Shown: positions 1 to 6,700 of the stretch, piece by piece | Layout of the letters: each line of letters begins with the position of its first letter | How positions within the stretch are numbered: the first letter of the stretch is position 1 | Assembly (NCBI GenBank): GCA_022451835.1 | Contig: JAKUNX010000082.1 | Span: forward strand, 1 to 8,395 | Direction of reading: 5' to 3' | Source of the DNA: Candidatus Poseidoniaceae archaeon | GTDB taxonomy: Archaea > Thermoplasmatota > Poseidoniia > Poseidoniales > Poseidoniaceae | DNA length: 8,395 bases | Translations under genes and position numbers: made by a program | The notes under the pieces: generated by a model | The model's database searches: none | What the model saw: the letters and a program-made list of their open reading frames with translations, nothing else | What the model was told of the DNA's origin: nothing

Positions 1-320
1 ATACGGGTGTTATTGAAGAGACTGGCCATCCACTTGACGGTCAGGCAATCGAGGACACCATTCTAATCTATCCAAAGGGTTCAGGATCAACAGTGGCACC
101 ATATGTGCTGATGGGATTGATTTACACCAATAAGGGGCCAAAAGGGATTGTTAATCGAGATATTTGTTCACTAACTATTCCTGCATGTTCCTTGCTAAAT
201 TTACCATATGGCCATGGATTTGAATCAGATCCATGTATGGAAGTAAATACCGGCGATTTGGTCGAGATGAGTAAAGTTGGCGATAAGGTTACACTTACTG
301 TCCTTGAGCGAGCCGATTAA
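1..320 (+). CDS. AcnX small (swivel) subunit, probable phosphomevalonate dehydratase small subunit; 5' end cut by window
   Basis: The open frame enters from the window edge (first full codon at base 3) and gives 105 residues before TAA at 318-320. It matches the swivel domain of aconitase X (DUF126): an N-terminal TG(V)IEE.GHPL.G segment, then ILIYPKGSGSTVAPYVL, then a PKGIVN segment and a late TGDLVEM strand. The GSGST loop is the family's hallmark. Whole family members are about 130-140 residues, so roughly 30 are missing upstream, where the large Fe-S subunit gene would usually sit. In archaea the two-subunit enzyme dehydrates 5-phosphomevalonate to trans-anhydromevalonate 5-phosphate in the modified mevalonate route to isoprenoid lipids; this is family knowledge. 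Related bacterial AcnX enzymes act on hydroxyproline, so the substrate is inferred. A GTG at 93 is not the start, because conserved sequence runs upstream of it. It is probably cotranscribed with the epimerase gene one base downstream. Confidence 0.87.
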   Translation, partial: TGVIEETGHPLDGQAIEDTILIYPKGSGSTVAPYVLMGLIYTNKGPKGIVNRDICSLTIPACSLLNLPYGHGFESDPCMEVNTGDLVEMSKVGDKVTLTVLERAD

Positions 321-321
321 C

Positions 322-1281
322 ATGTCTGATATGCGAATTTTGGTTACTGGTGGGGCTGGATTTATCGGTTCATCACTATGTGAATCATTGGTCTCAATGG
401 GTCATAAAGTGGTGGCAATAGACTCGATGTTCCGTGGCAGTGAAGATAATCTTGATGCAATCCTTGAAAGTGAAAATTTTTCGCTGTATGCTGGTGATGT
501 TAGAGATATTGATGACTTAGACACTTGTGTTGAAGCATTAGGAGGTCTAGATTTAGTTTACCATCTTGCTGCAATTAATGGCACCAAATGGTTTCATGAA
601 GCAGCACATTCGGTAATTGATGTTAATGTCAATGGCACTCTAAGAACCTTAGAATTAGCCATGGCTCATGATGCCAAATATGTCTTTGCATCCTCGCCTG
701 AAGCATTTGGTGAACCACTATCTCAGCCAATAAGTGATGGCGACGCGATGGTATTTACTGACCCAAGTGAGCACCAAAGACATTCATATGGTGGTAGTAA
801 GTATTTGGGAGAAATTGCCTGCCAACACGCAGCTAGAGATGGTTTGAATGTACAAATTATCCGCCCATTCAATACCTATGGCCCAAGATTATGTGGTGAT
901 GAATATGGTCAGGTAATTGCAATGTTTTTCAATCAACTAATGGATTCAGGAGTTTTGTCTGTTCATGGCGATGGTAGCCAAACTAGGAGTTTTACTTGGA
1001 TTGATGATGTTGTCAAAGGCTTTGTCAGTGCAGGTATGCAAGACTTGCCAACTGGAGAAGTATTCAATCTAGGTTCAACTGAAGAGATCTCTATTATCGA
1101 TTTAGCGACTAAAATAGTTCAATTTGGCGAGGATGTTGATTTGATTCACAGTCAAGGATATCATGGCGATGTTAAACGAAGGTTGCCAAACATTTCCAAC
1201 AGTGAGAAATTACTCAATTGGGAAGCGAATGTCTCACTAGATGAGGGTTTAGAAATGATGTGGAATTCAATCAATCTTTAG
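322..1281 (+). CDS. NAD-dependent nucleotide-sugar epimerase/dehydratase (extended SDR family)
   Basis: The 319-residue protein is a full-length extended short-chain dehydrogenase. The Rossmann motif GGAGFIG is at residues 10-16 (G10, G13, G16), followed by an acidic residue ending beta-2 (D34), which favours NAD over NADP. GDVRD is at 58-62, HLAA at 81-84, the Ser of the active site near 124-125 (ASSPEAFG), and the catalytic Tyr156-x3-Lys160 in YGGSK. The RPFNTYGPR stretch (181-189) and HGDGSQTRSFTWIDDV (215-230) are typical of UDP-glucuronate decarboxylases, dTDP-glucose 4,6-dehydratases and UDP-glucose 4-epimerases. I cannot decide the exact sugar reaction. The family usually has Glu and Tyr in an SSSEVYG motif; here it reads SSPEAFG. 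ATG 322 starts one base after the preceding stop. The open frame extends up to GTG 277, but that would overlap the AcnX gene; ATG 331 is another possible start just before the Rossmann strand. The 3' end overlaps the convergent flavoprotein's restored frame by 11 bases. Confidence 0.92.
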   Translation: MSDMRILVTGGAGFIGSSLCESLVSMGHKVVAIDSMFRGSEDNLDAILESENFSLYAGDVRDIDDLDTCVEALGGLDLVYHLAAINGTKWFHEAAHSVIDVNVNGTLRTLELAMAHDAKYVFASSPEAFGEPLSQPISDGDAMVFTDPSEHQRHSYGGSKYLGEIACQHAARDGLNVQIIRPFNTYGPRLCGDEYGQVIAMFFNQLMDSGVLSVHGDGSQTRSFTWIDDVVKGFVSAGMQDLPTGEVFNLGSTEEISIIDLATKIVQFGEDVDLIHSQGYHGDVKRRLPNISNSEKLLNWEANVSLDEGLEMMWNSINL

Positions 1282-1450
1282 TTCCATAATGCTTGTCTAC
1301 TTTTTTTGACCATCCGTCTGGAGCTGCCATGATATTGTCCATGCCATGTTGTGTCAAGACATCTAACCCAGTTTCAGGAATTTTATCACTTGAAGTCCAG
1401 ATATGAGTTACTTTCATGACTGCAAGTCTTGCAACAGCATTTGGCAATTC
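1271..1450 (-). pseudogene. Out-of-frame 3' part of the flavin reductase-like gene
   Basis: Read in the -1 frame from base 1450, this encodes 59 residues beginning ELPNAVARLAVMKVTHIW and ending HYGTKD before TGA at 1271-1273. With one extra A in the A4 run at 1451-1454, the joined protein reads IEVELVEEK-ELPNAVARLAV. This pattern, a beta strand, a short turn and a second strand ending near HIW, matches the end of flavin reductase barrels, where a xxGEVVHxH-type strand follows. The joined domain (about residues 83-270) has the usual length of roughly 190. The piece also contains an ATG at 1417-1415 overlapping the upstream TGA as ATGA, so a separately initiated 48-residue peptide is formally possible. 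I think it less likely, because the conserved residues start upstream of that ATG. A sequencing or assembly error is the simplest cause. Confidence 0.72.
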
Positions 1451-2082
1451 TTTTCTTCAACAAGTTCTACTTCAATCGCTGCAATTGCTTGTTGGATTAA
1501 CATATCTTCGTCATCATTTGGTGTAACATCAATTAGATCCCATTCACTATCTTCCGGCGGGATTGGGCTACCAGCCATATCAATCCAATCAACTGCCTGT
1601 AAAGTGCTTGGCATTACATGAAGAATTGCTTTACCGGTCTGACGCATATTTAGTAAAGTCCCTCGGTATTGTTTTAGCTTATTCCTACTAAAAGATGCGA
1701 TAAACAGCGGCGGTGTGTTAGATACGCCCATTACAGATGTAAGCGGGGCGAGATTTTTGATACCGTTTTCATCTATTGTCGAAGCAAGAATTAGTGGACG
1801 TGGAGAGATGATTCCGGCTAACCAAGCAGAACGTTCTTTATGTCCCATTTCCATTATGTCAATACGCTTTGGCTTACTTAGATTTGATCTAGGTTTTCTT
1901 TCGAACCACGAGTCAAGTTTTCCCGTATGGATTTCATCGATTGCATGTTGGGTAAATTCGATGTATGTTTCCCAAGCAGGAATCAGTTCATTTTCATCGC
2001 GTTGACGCTTTCTTGCTATCGAATCATTGGCATAATCGATACATTTCCTGAGGAAGTCTGCTACAACCGCTTTCCTATCCAT
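1414..2082 (-). CDS. Flavin reductase-like FMN-binding split-barrel protein with helical N-terminal extension; frameshifted near the 3' end
   Basis: The frame gives 222 residues. Residues about 83-210 match the flavin reductase-like/flavoredoxin split barrel: SPRPLILAST (93-102), IKNLAPLTSVMGV (108-120), then a PPLFIASFSR strand (124-133), features used for FMN binding in this family. A first segment of about 75 residues is predicted helical and charged (for example ARKRQRDENELIPAWE at 23-38) and is not part of the usual fold; I do not recognise it. After E210 the reading frame turns to unrelated sequence and stops at TGA 1414-1416. The conserved continuation lies in the -1 frame (separate entry), so the intact protein would be about 270 residues. 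ATG 2082 is supported by a GGAGGTGA ribosome site four bases upstream. It is the third gene of a leftward operon, 28 bases after the acetyltransferase. The substrate or redox partner is unknown. Confidence 0.8.
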   Translation of the reverse strand: MDRKAVVADFLRKCIDYANDSIARKRQRDENELIPAWETYIEFTQHAIDEIHTGKLDSWFERKPRSNLSKPKRIDIMEMGHKERSAWLAGIISPRPLILASTIDENGIKNLAPLTSVMGVSNTPPLFIASFSRNKLKQYRGTLLNMRQTGKAILHVMPSTLQAVDWIDMAGSPIPPEDSEWDLIDVTPNDDEDMLIQQAIAAIEVELVEEKNCQMLLQDLQS

Positions 2083-2086
2083 CTAA

Positions 2087-2094
2087 TCACCTCC
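2087..2094 (-). promoter_or_regulatory. Ribosome binding site of the flavin reductase-like gene
   Basis: On the minus strand the sequence reads GGAGGTGA followed by TTAG and then ATG. It is close to the full complement of the archaeal 16S rRNA 3' end and fixes the start at 2082. It lies in the 28-base gap after the acetyltransferase stop, so this gene can be translated independently within the operon message. Confidence 0.85.
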
Positions 2095-2110
2095 AGTTAT
2101 ACCGATATAA

Positions 2111-2581
2111 TTAGCGCTTGGCATCATATTCTTCTCTCGTCATCAAATAGGTTGCAGGATTACCAGCCCAAACCTCATTATTTGGTAATGATTTTGTTAA
2201 CACTGCGCCAGCAGCTAGAACGGAATTTTGACCAATATTACAGCCAGGGACTATTGTTGAACCTCCACCGATAACTGAATTATGGCCAACTATAATTGGT
2301 TGCCACAATTCTTTATTGCCAGATGGGGGAAAGCGGTCATTCAGTAATGTAGCATTAGGTCCAATGAAAACTTCATCACCTAAACTACAAAGATCTGCAA
2401 TATAAGCGCCACCTTGAATTCGGCATCTATCTCCAATAGTTACATCTCTGCCAATGTGAGCTAAAGCACCAATAGAGCAATCATTTCCAATATTCAATCC
2501 AGTCCCAATTGCACATGGCGACCAAGCAACACTGTTGTTTGGCAACTCAATTCGTTCGTTAGGAGAGATGTCACTCGACAA
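2111..2581 (-). CDS. Left-handed beta-helix (hexapeptide repeat) acetyltransferase, probably acting on a nucleotide sugar
   Basis: The protein has 156 residues. Hexapeptide turns with I/L at the first position begin near residue 25 and run to about 127 (IGNDCS 31, IGALAH 37, IGRDVT 43, IGDRCR 49, and IGPNAT 73, IGQNSV 116). They are broken by one loop (79-96) that carries LNDRFPP, and the protein ends with the AGNPA signature (139-143). The GPNATLLNDRFPP stretch closely resembles the GPN-x-T-F-x-ND-(R/K)-(Y/F)-P motif of the WbpD/WlbB and FdtC/QdtC group, which transfer acetyl from acetyl-CoA to amino sugars bound to UDP or dTDP. Family members act as cytoplasmic trimers. The convergent epimerase fits a sugar role; the exact substrate is inferred. 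The start is TTG at 2581, since no ATG or GTG precedes the repeats and an in-frame TGA at 2593-2591 blocks further extension. The gene follows the peroxiredoxin by nine bases. Confidence 0.9.
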   Translation of the reverse strand: MSSDISPNERIELPNNSVAWSPCAIGTGLNIGNDCSIGALAHIGRDVTIGDRCRIQGGAYIADLCSLGDEVFIGPNATLLNDRFPPSGNKELWQPIIVGHNSVIGGGSTIVPGCNIGQNSVLAAGAVLTKSLPNNEVWAGNPATYLMTREEYDAKR

Positions 2582-2593
2582 ATTATCGCCTCA
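2582..2593 (-). promoter_or_regulatory. Ribosome binding site overlapping the peroxiredoxin stop codon
   Basis: On the minus strand the bases read TGAGGCGATAAT and then the TTG start. The GAGG core begins inside the TGA stop of the upstream gene and sits seven bases before TTG. This supports the unusual start and suggests that translation of the acetyltransferase is coupled to termination on the peroxiredoxin. Confidence 0.55.
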
Positions 2594-3073
2594 AGCAATG
2601 CCAAGCTCAGTCATTATTTTGTCAACGTGGCCTTTTGACCTTACGCCATATCCAACCCATTTGAGATTGCCGTCACTTCCTATCACAAAGGTAGAACGTG
2701 AAGTTCCCATGTAGGTTCTACCATACATGCTCTTTTCTCTCCAGGCGCCATATAGTTGGTGCAGCGATGTATCCTCGTCCATCAACAAAGGAAAGTTGAG
2801 ATTCTGTTTGTCAATGAATTTATCATGTGATTTAGCAGAATCTTTTGACACACCAAGTACAACATATTCTCCATTATTCAAACGTGACATAGAATCTCTG
2901 AAGTCGCATGCTTGTGTAGTGCATCCAGGAGTGGAATCTTTCGGGTAGAAGTACAAAATCACTGATTTTCCATCATTCATGTATTGCTCTAAAGAATGAT
3001 TATTTCCATTTGAATCTAGACAAGAAAACTTTGGTGCGGCTTGGCCAACTTCAAGATTAATTACATCGCTCAT
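2591..3073 (-). CDS. bcp: Thioredoxin-dependent peroxiredoxin, BCP/PrxQ type
   Basis: The 160-residue protein has the length of a single PrxQ domain. The active-site stretch YPKDSTPGCTTQACDF (43-58) holds the peroxidatic Cys51, with Thr48 and Pro44 of the PxxxT/SxxC motif. A second cysteine, Cys56, is five residues later, the C-x4-C spacing of the atypical two-cysteine BCP class. The catalytic Arg is R126 in SRSTFVI. No signal peptide is present, so it acts in the cytoplasm, reducing hydrogen peroxide and organic hydroperoxides at the expense of thioredoxin or a similar donor (family knowledge). It is the promoter-proximal gene of a leftward three-gene set. ATG 3073 follows an AGGT element about seven bases upstream. 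The downstream flavoprotein could be part of the same redox response, but nothing in the sequence proves a link. Confidence 0.95.
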   Translation of the reverse strand: MSDVINLEVGQAAPKFSCLDSNGNNHSLEQYMNDGKSVILYFYPKDSTPGCTTQACDFRDSMSRLNNGEYVVLGVSKDSAKSHDKFIDKQNLNFPLLMDEDTSLHQLYGAWREKSMYGRTYMGTSRSTFVIGSDGNLKWVGYGVRSKGHVDKIMTELGIA

Positions 3074-3206
3074 GAACTAACCTAGCGGATAATGTTCATG
3101 AATTGTTGCATTTCATCATAATTTGAGATTTGACCCGGTAATTCTCATGAAATTTGTTGTAATCCATAGTAAAAATATGCTTTAGTGCATCTTTTATGCA
3201 TTTTGA
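3074..3206. promoter_or_regulatory. Divergent promoter region between the peroxiredoxin operon and the small helical protein gene
   Basis: This 133-base, AT-rich gap must hold promoters for both directions. For the rightward gene an archaeal TATA-like TAAAAATA lies at 3170-3177, roughly 30 bases before ATG 3207, which would give a leaderless or almost leaderless message; no ribosome site precedes that ATG. For the leftward operon a weaker AAATTATG-like element can be read on the minus strand around 3115-3125. An imperfect direct repeat occupies 3096-3116 and 3145-3167 and is listed separately. No terminator hairpin is evident. Confidence 0.45.
3096..3167. repeat. Imperfect direct repeat pair, possible operator
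   Basis: Two copies, at 3096-3116 (TCATGA..ATTGTTGCATT type) and 3145-3167 (TCATGAAATTTGTTGTAAT type), start 49 bases apart. They match at about 17 of 21 aligned bases with a two-base gap. A third TCATGAA occurs at 3070-3076, across the peroxiredoxin start codon. Each copy holds the palindromic TCATGA core. Position in a divergent promoter suggests a regulator binding site, but in AT-rich DNA chance cannot be excluded. Confidence 0.35.
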
Positions 3207-3725
3207 ATGGAATTCAATTCATTTCGACTTAAAGACCCCTTGGCAACCGATTCTTTGAATAACTGCCTTGTGCAACCCATACCTATGGTAGGGCTACGTC
3301 TGTCGCGTCGGGCTCGAAAGTTTCTGAAGAAGATTCAACGCGCCCCTGGCAAATATGAACTTCAAGAAGCAGCCTCTACAATTCAAGCAGAATTGGATAA
3401 GCGATTGATTTCTTATGACGAAGCACTAACGCTCGGCAATATTATCCAACATCGTGCGGATCAATTTGTTGATGATGATACAATTGTCTACGCAATTTCA
3501 GACCGTGATGCTTATCGAAGAACATTGGAACTATACCTAAGAGATGCGCTCTTGAGCAAGACTGAGCAATTATTGTTGTGGGAAGAAAGACGCCGATTAG
3601 GTATTAGCGATAGGGATCACGAACGTCTTCTTGAGCAATTACTTGCTCAGTGGAAGAAGCAGGGTAAGAAGGTCAATATCGATAGTTTCGAAGTCCCCAA
3701 AGGAGGAGGTGGCGTTTCTGCTTAA
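3207..3725 (+). CDS. Small charged helical protein of unknown function, overlapping the giant surface protein gene
   Basis: The 172-residue product is not recognised. It has no signal peptide or membrane segment and should be cytoplasmic. Residues 31-45 are strongly basic (RLSRRARKFLKKIQR). The rest is almost all amphipathic helix, with two similar segments: ELQEAASTIQAELDKRLISYDEALTLG (51-77) and LRDALLSKTEQLLLWEERRRLGISDRDHERLLEQ (111-144). The second resembles short helix-turn modules that end 'LGIS..(D/E)HERLL', seen in assorted signalling or scaffold proteins; this is a loose impression. The tail is PKGGGGV. ATG 3207 directly follows an in-frame TGA, so it is the earliest possible start; it has no ribosome site but has a TATA-like box upstream. 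ATG 3285 (residue 27), just before the basic patch, is an alternative. The 3' end contains the ribosome binding site and start of the next gene, so the two are probably translationally coupled and functionally linked. Confidence 0.75.
   Translation: MEFNSFRLKDPLATDSLNNCLVQPIPMVGLRLSRRARKFLKKIQRAPGKYELQEAASTIQAELDKRLISYDEALTLGNIIQHRADQFVDDDTIVYAISDRDAYRRTLELYLRDALLSKTEQLLLWEERRRLGISDRDHERLLEQLLAQWKKQGKKVNIDSFEVPKGGGGVSA
3702..3711 (+). promoter_or_regulatory. Ribosome binding site of the giant surface protein, inside the upstream coding region
   Basis: A purine-rich GGAGGAGGTG lies at 3702-3711. Its GGAGGTG part (3705-3711) has the same core as the site before the flavin reductase-like gene. 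It is six bases from CTG 3718, but it physically overlaps GTG 3709. This spacing makes the choice of start codon uncertain and hints at the non-standard CTG. The site encodes the Gly-rich tail of the preceding protein. Confidence 0.6.
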
Positions 3726-6700
3726 TCGTAGTAAAACAGCAATTGCAGCTTTGTTACTGGTCATGCTAGTAACTCCTATTGCAACGCCGTTTGCCTCCTC
3801 TGAAACAACAACGTCAGCTAGATCTTCACCTGATTTTAGTGTCACATCCTTCACATTAGATGGTGCAGGTTCAGTTCAAGATGGCGTTGATGTATATGTC
3901 GAGAATGCAACACATGTAGCTAGAATTGTGGTTTCAAATACCGGTTCTGCAGCAGGTACAGTCGTTGTTTCATTGTATCACCAAGGTTCATCGGCATCTA
4001 CTAGGACTTTAGTTTCGGCAATAGAAATTGGCCCGATTGCACCAAGTACCTCTCACATTCCAGTTTTGATAGATTGGACTGCTTCACCTGGTAATGATCA
4101 GAGGCTTTTTGCTGAAACCTTCTCGTTAGCAGATCCAAACTCCGGCAACAATGAAATGAGAATTGATTTTGATGTTAGAAGCGCTCCACGTTATCTTGTG
4201 GGTACCGTGCTTGGAGATAATATTCCTGCGCCGGAACCGGGGCAGACTGAAGCAGTAATTCCTAACGCGGTTAAAACCTTTAACGCGACAGTCTTGAATG
4301 AAGGAGTAGAACAAATCACAGCCAATCTCGAACTTCACTTTGTAGATACAGCAGACCCTACTCAATCTGAAACATATTATTCCGGTGAAATATTCATCGA
4401 CCCGGGTTCTCTTTACATCGCACCGATTCCTGCAAATGTCAGTTTTGACTTTGACGCTTCTTCATTTTCAGGAGTGTGGACTCTTACCGCCTCAATAATT
4501 TTCAATGGAACAGGTAGCACATGGACTGAAACATTCAACACATCAAATATTAGATTCTCAGAATTTTCTGCAACACTATCTACGCCTGCGGATAGGACTA
4601 CTGAACCTGGGCTAACTACTACGTTAAACTACTGGATAACCAATACGGGGTCACAAGATGATTACTTCGATATCGGTATTACGTCCACACAAGGCTGGGC
4701 TGATATGAGCTTAGATACTCATCAAACAACTAGTTTTTCTTCCGGAGTCACAATCAACATCCAAATCGAGGTTTCGGTACCTTCAGATGCAGCTAGAACA
4801 GATATTGACACAATAGTCTTGACGTTGACCTCTGTCAATGATCCTAATGTTCCTAGATATAGCCTTACGGCTACAACTATGGTAATGGCAGGAGAGTCAT
4901 ACACTGCAATCTTGGATATGCCAATTACAACTCAACTCGTAGTTCCTGGCGATGAAGTAGGATTCAATGCAACAATAGAAAATGATGGTAATGCCCCAGG
5001 TTCATATGACCTTATTGCTGGTTTTTCAACGACATCAAGTCGATGGAGTGTTAGGCTAGGTGCTACTACAACCGCAATTTTGAATGAGAGTGATATCGCA
5101 ACATTTTCTGTAAACATCACTGTTCCGCCGGTAAAAATGCCTCTTGATAGTGCAGATCATAACCGAGAGGCAGACACTCTGAGTGTTTGGGTGCAAGCAA
5201 TACCATCTAATGGCGGCATCCCAGTCACTGCCAGCACTCCGTTGCGAGTAGCGCCTGTTATCGTTGTTGACCCTGGTCTAGTCGAAGAAACCATTGATCT
5301 TTCAGTAGATGATGTAATAGCAGCAAAGAATGGCAATGGTGTCGAAATATTTAGGCACATGGATATAGAGGTGCGACACAATCTAAACAATCCTTTGATT
5401 GCTACAGTTGACGGTTTAATTGAAGCAGGAAATATGACATTTACGCCATCTAATAGCGGCGGATTTAACGAGGTTAGTCGGTGGAACGCAAGTGTTTCTA
5501 ATGAATCACTTATTGCTATGGCATTGGGCACTACCAAGATCGGTGCATTAGGGGTTCAAGGACCTGATAGCGATTACCCGCTAGCTGGCATTTTGAGTGT
5601 TCCAGTTGTTGCATCTATACCTAACCCGCCATTGATTCCTAACTTGGTTACAACCTCGATTGAGCGAAATATTTCAATAAATGTACCTTCAATTCAAGGT
5701 GCAGACATTGTCGACAAAGGTCCATTCGACGTTCCACTGGGCGTGACTACTGCAATTCCACTATTATTGGAAAACACTGGTAATGATTTAACCTCGTATA
5801 GGTTGTCAATTATGGATGATTTGCCAGATGGTTGGGTTACATCAGTAAACGCTTCAGGCTCAAGCGGCGATACTATACTTGATTTGTCAGCTGATGTAGC
5901 AGATTATCCGATTAGTGGTAACTCGCACATGCGCGACTTCCAGTTGAATGTCGCTACAGATCCTCAAGCTGAGGCTTACTCTATTCAAAATGTAAATGTC
6001 AAGATTGAAGATAGTACATCAGGGCTACTAATCGATATAGTTCCCGTTTCAATAAGAGTTGGACCATATGTCAATGCTTCATTATCTCCTACTAGTCAAT
6101 TGGTACCTATCAACACCACTTTGGCTGAAACTCCGCTTACTAGAGTTTACATATCAAATACAGGAAATACCCCGACAATCTATTCTTTATGGTTAGACGA
6201 CTCTCTATCGGGCGAGGTTGATTTCACACTTGAAAGTCCTAATCAAATATTGATTGCTCCTGGATATACCGATTCAGTTAAAGTTAGACTATCTGCAACA
6301 AATGATGCAGATTCTGATGGTTTTTACAAATCAACTCTGTGGGTTTCAACAGATACTGGCGTTAATTTGAGTGCCGACATCATAGCAAACGTAAGCGAGC
6401 AAAGAGATCTGAGTATAGATGCTCCATTCCAAATTGGCGTGCTTCCTGGTCAAGACCAAGTTGTCAATTTCACTGTAACTAACTCTGGAAATTTGGAGGA
6501 AACCTTCGATGTAGAAGTAGCAGTTGATGGCGGCTGGATTGTAGTTCCAGCCTCTCAAACAATGACTCTCCCCATAGATGAGGAAATACAAGGCAGTGTT
6601 ACTGTCTCTGTCCCTGAACTCGGTGAAGGTATTTCTCTTAACGATGGTTCAGTTCACAATTTGACTATTCGCTTGATTGATCCGGCAACAGAACTTACCG

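Noticed and set aside
277..321. Fifteen-residue upstream extension of the epimerase from GTG 277
   Set aside because: It would overlap the AcnX gene by 44 bases and add residues before a Rossmann fold that normally begins within a few residues of the start.
1715..2274. Plus-strand open frames opposite the flavin reductase-like gene and acetyltransferase
   Set aside because: The minus-strand frames carry clear family motifs and ribosome sites; the plus-strand translations show none.
3074..3206. Possible small RNA or tRNA in the intergenic region
   Set aside because: No cloverleaf, CCA-type acceptor pairing or GC-rich stem could be found; the region is AT-rich and fits divergent promoters.
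3763..3765. ATG 3763 as the start of the giant protein
   Set aside because: It would remove the basic N-region and most of the hydrophobic core of the signal peptide and lies over 50 bases from the strong ribosome site.
5157..5537. A 126-residue minus-strand open frame, with similar shorter ones near 4722-4904 and 4932-5120
   Set aside because: All are antisense to the same continuous coding frame, and no ribosome site or conserved motif was seen.
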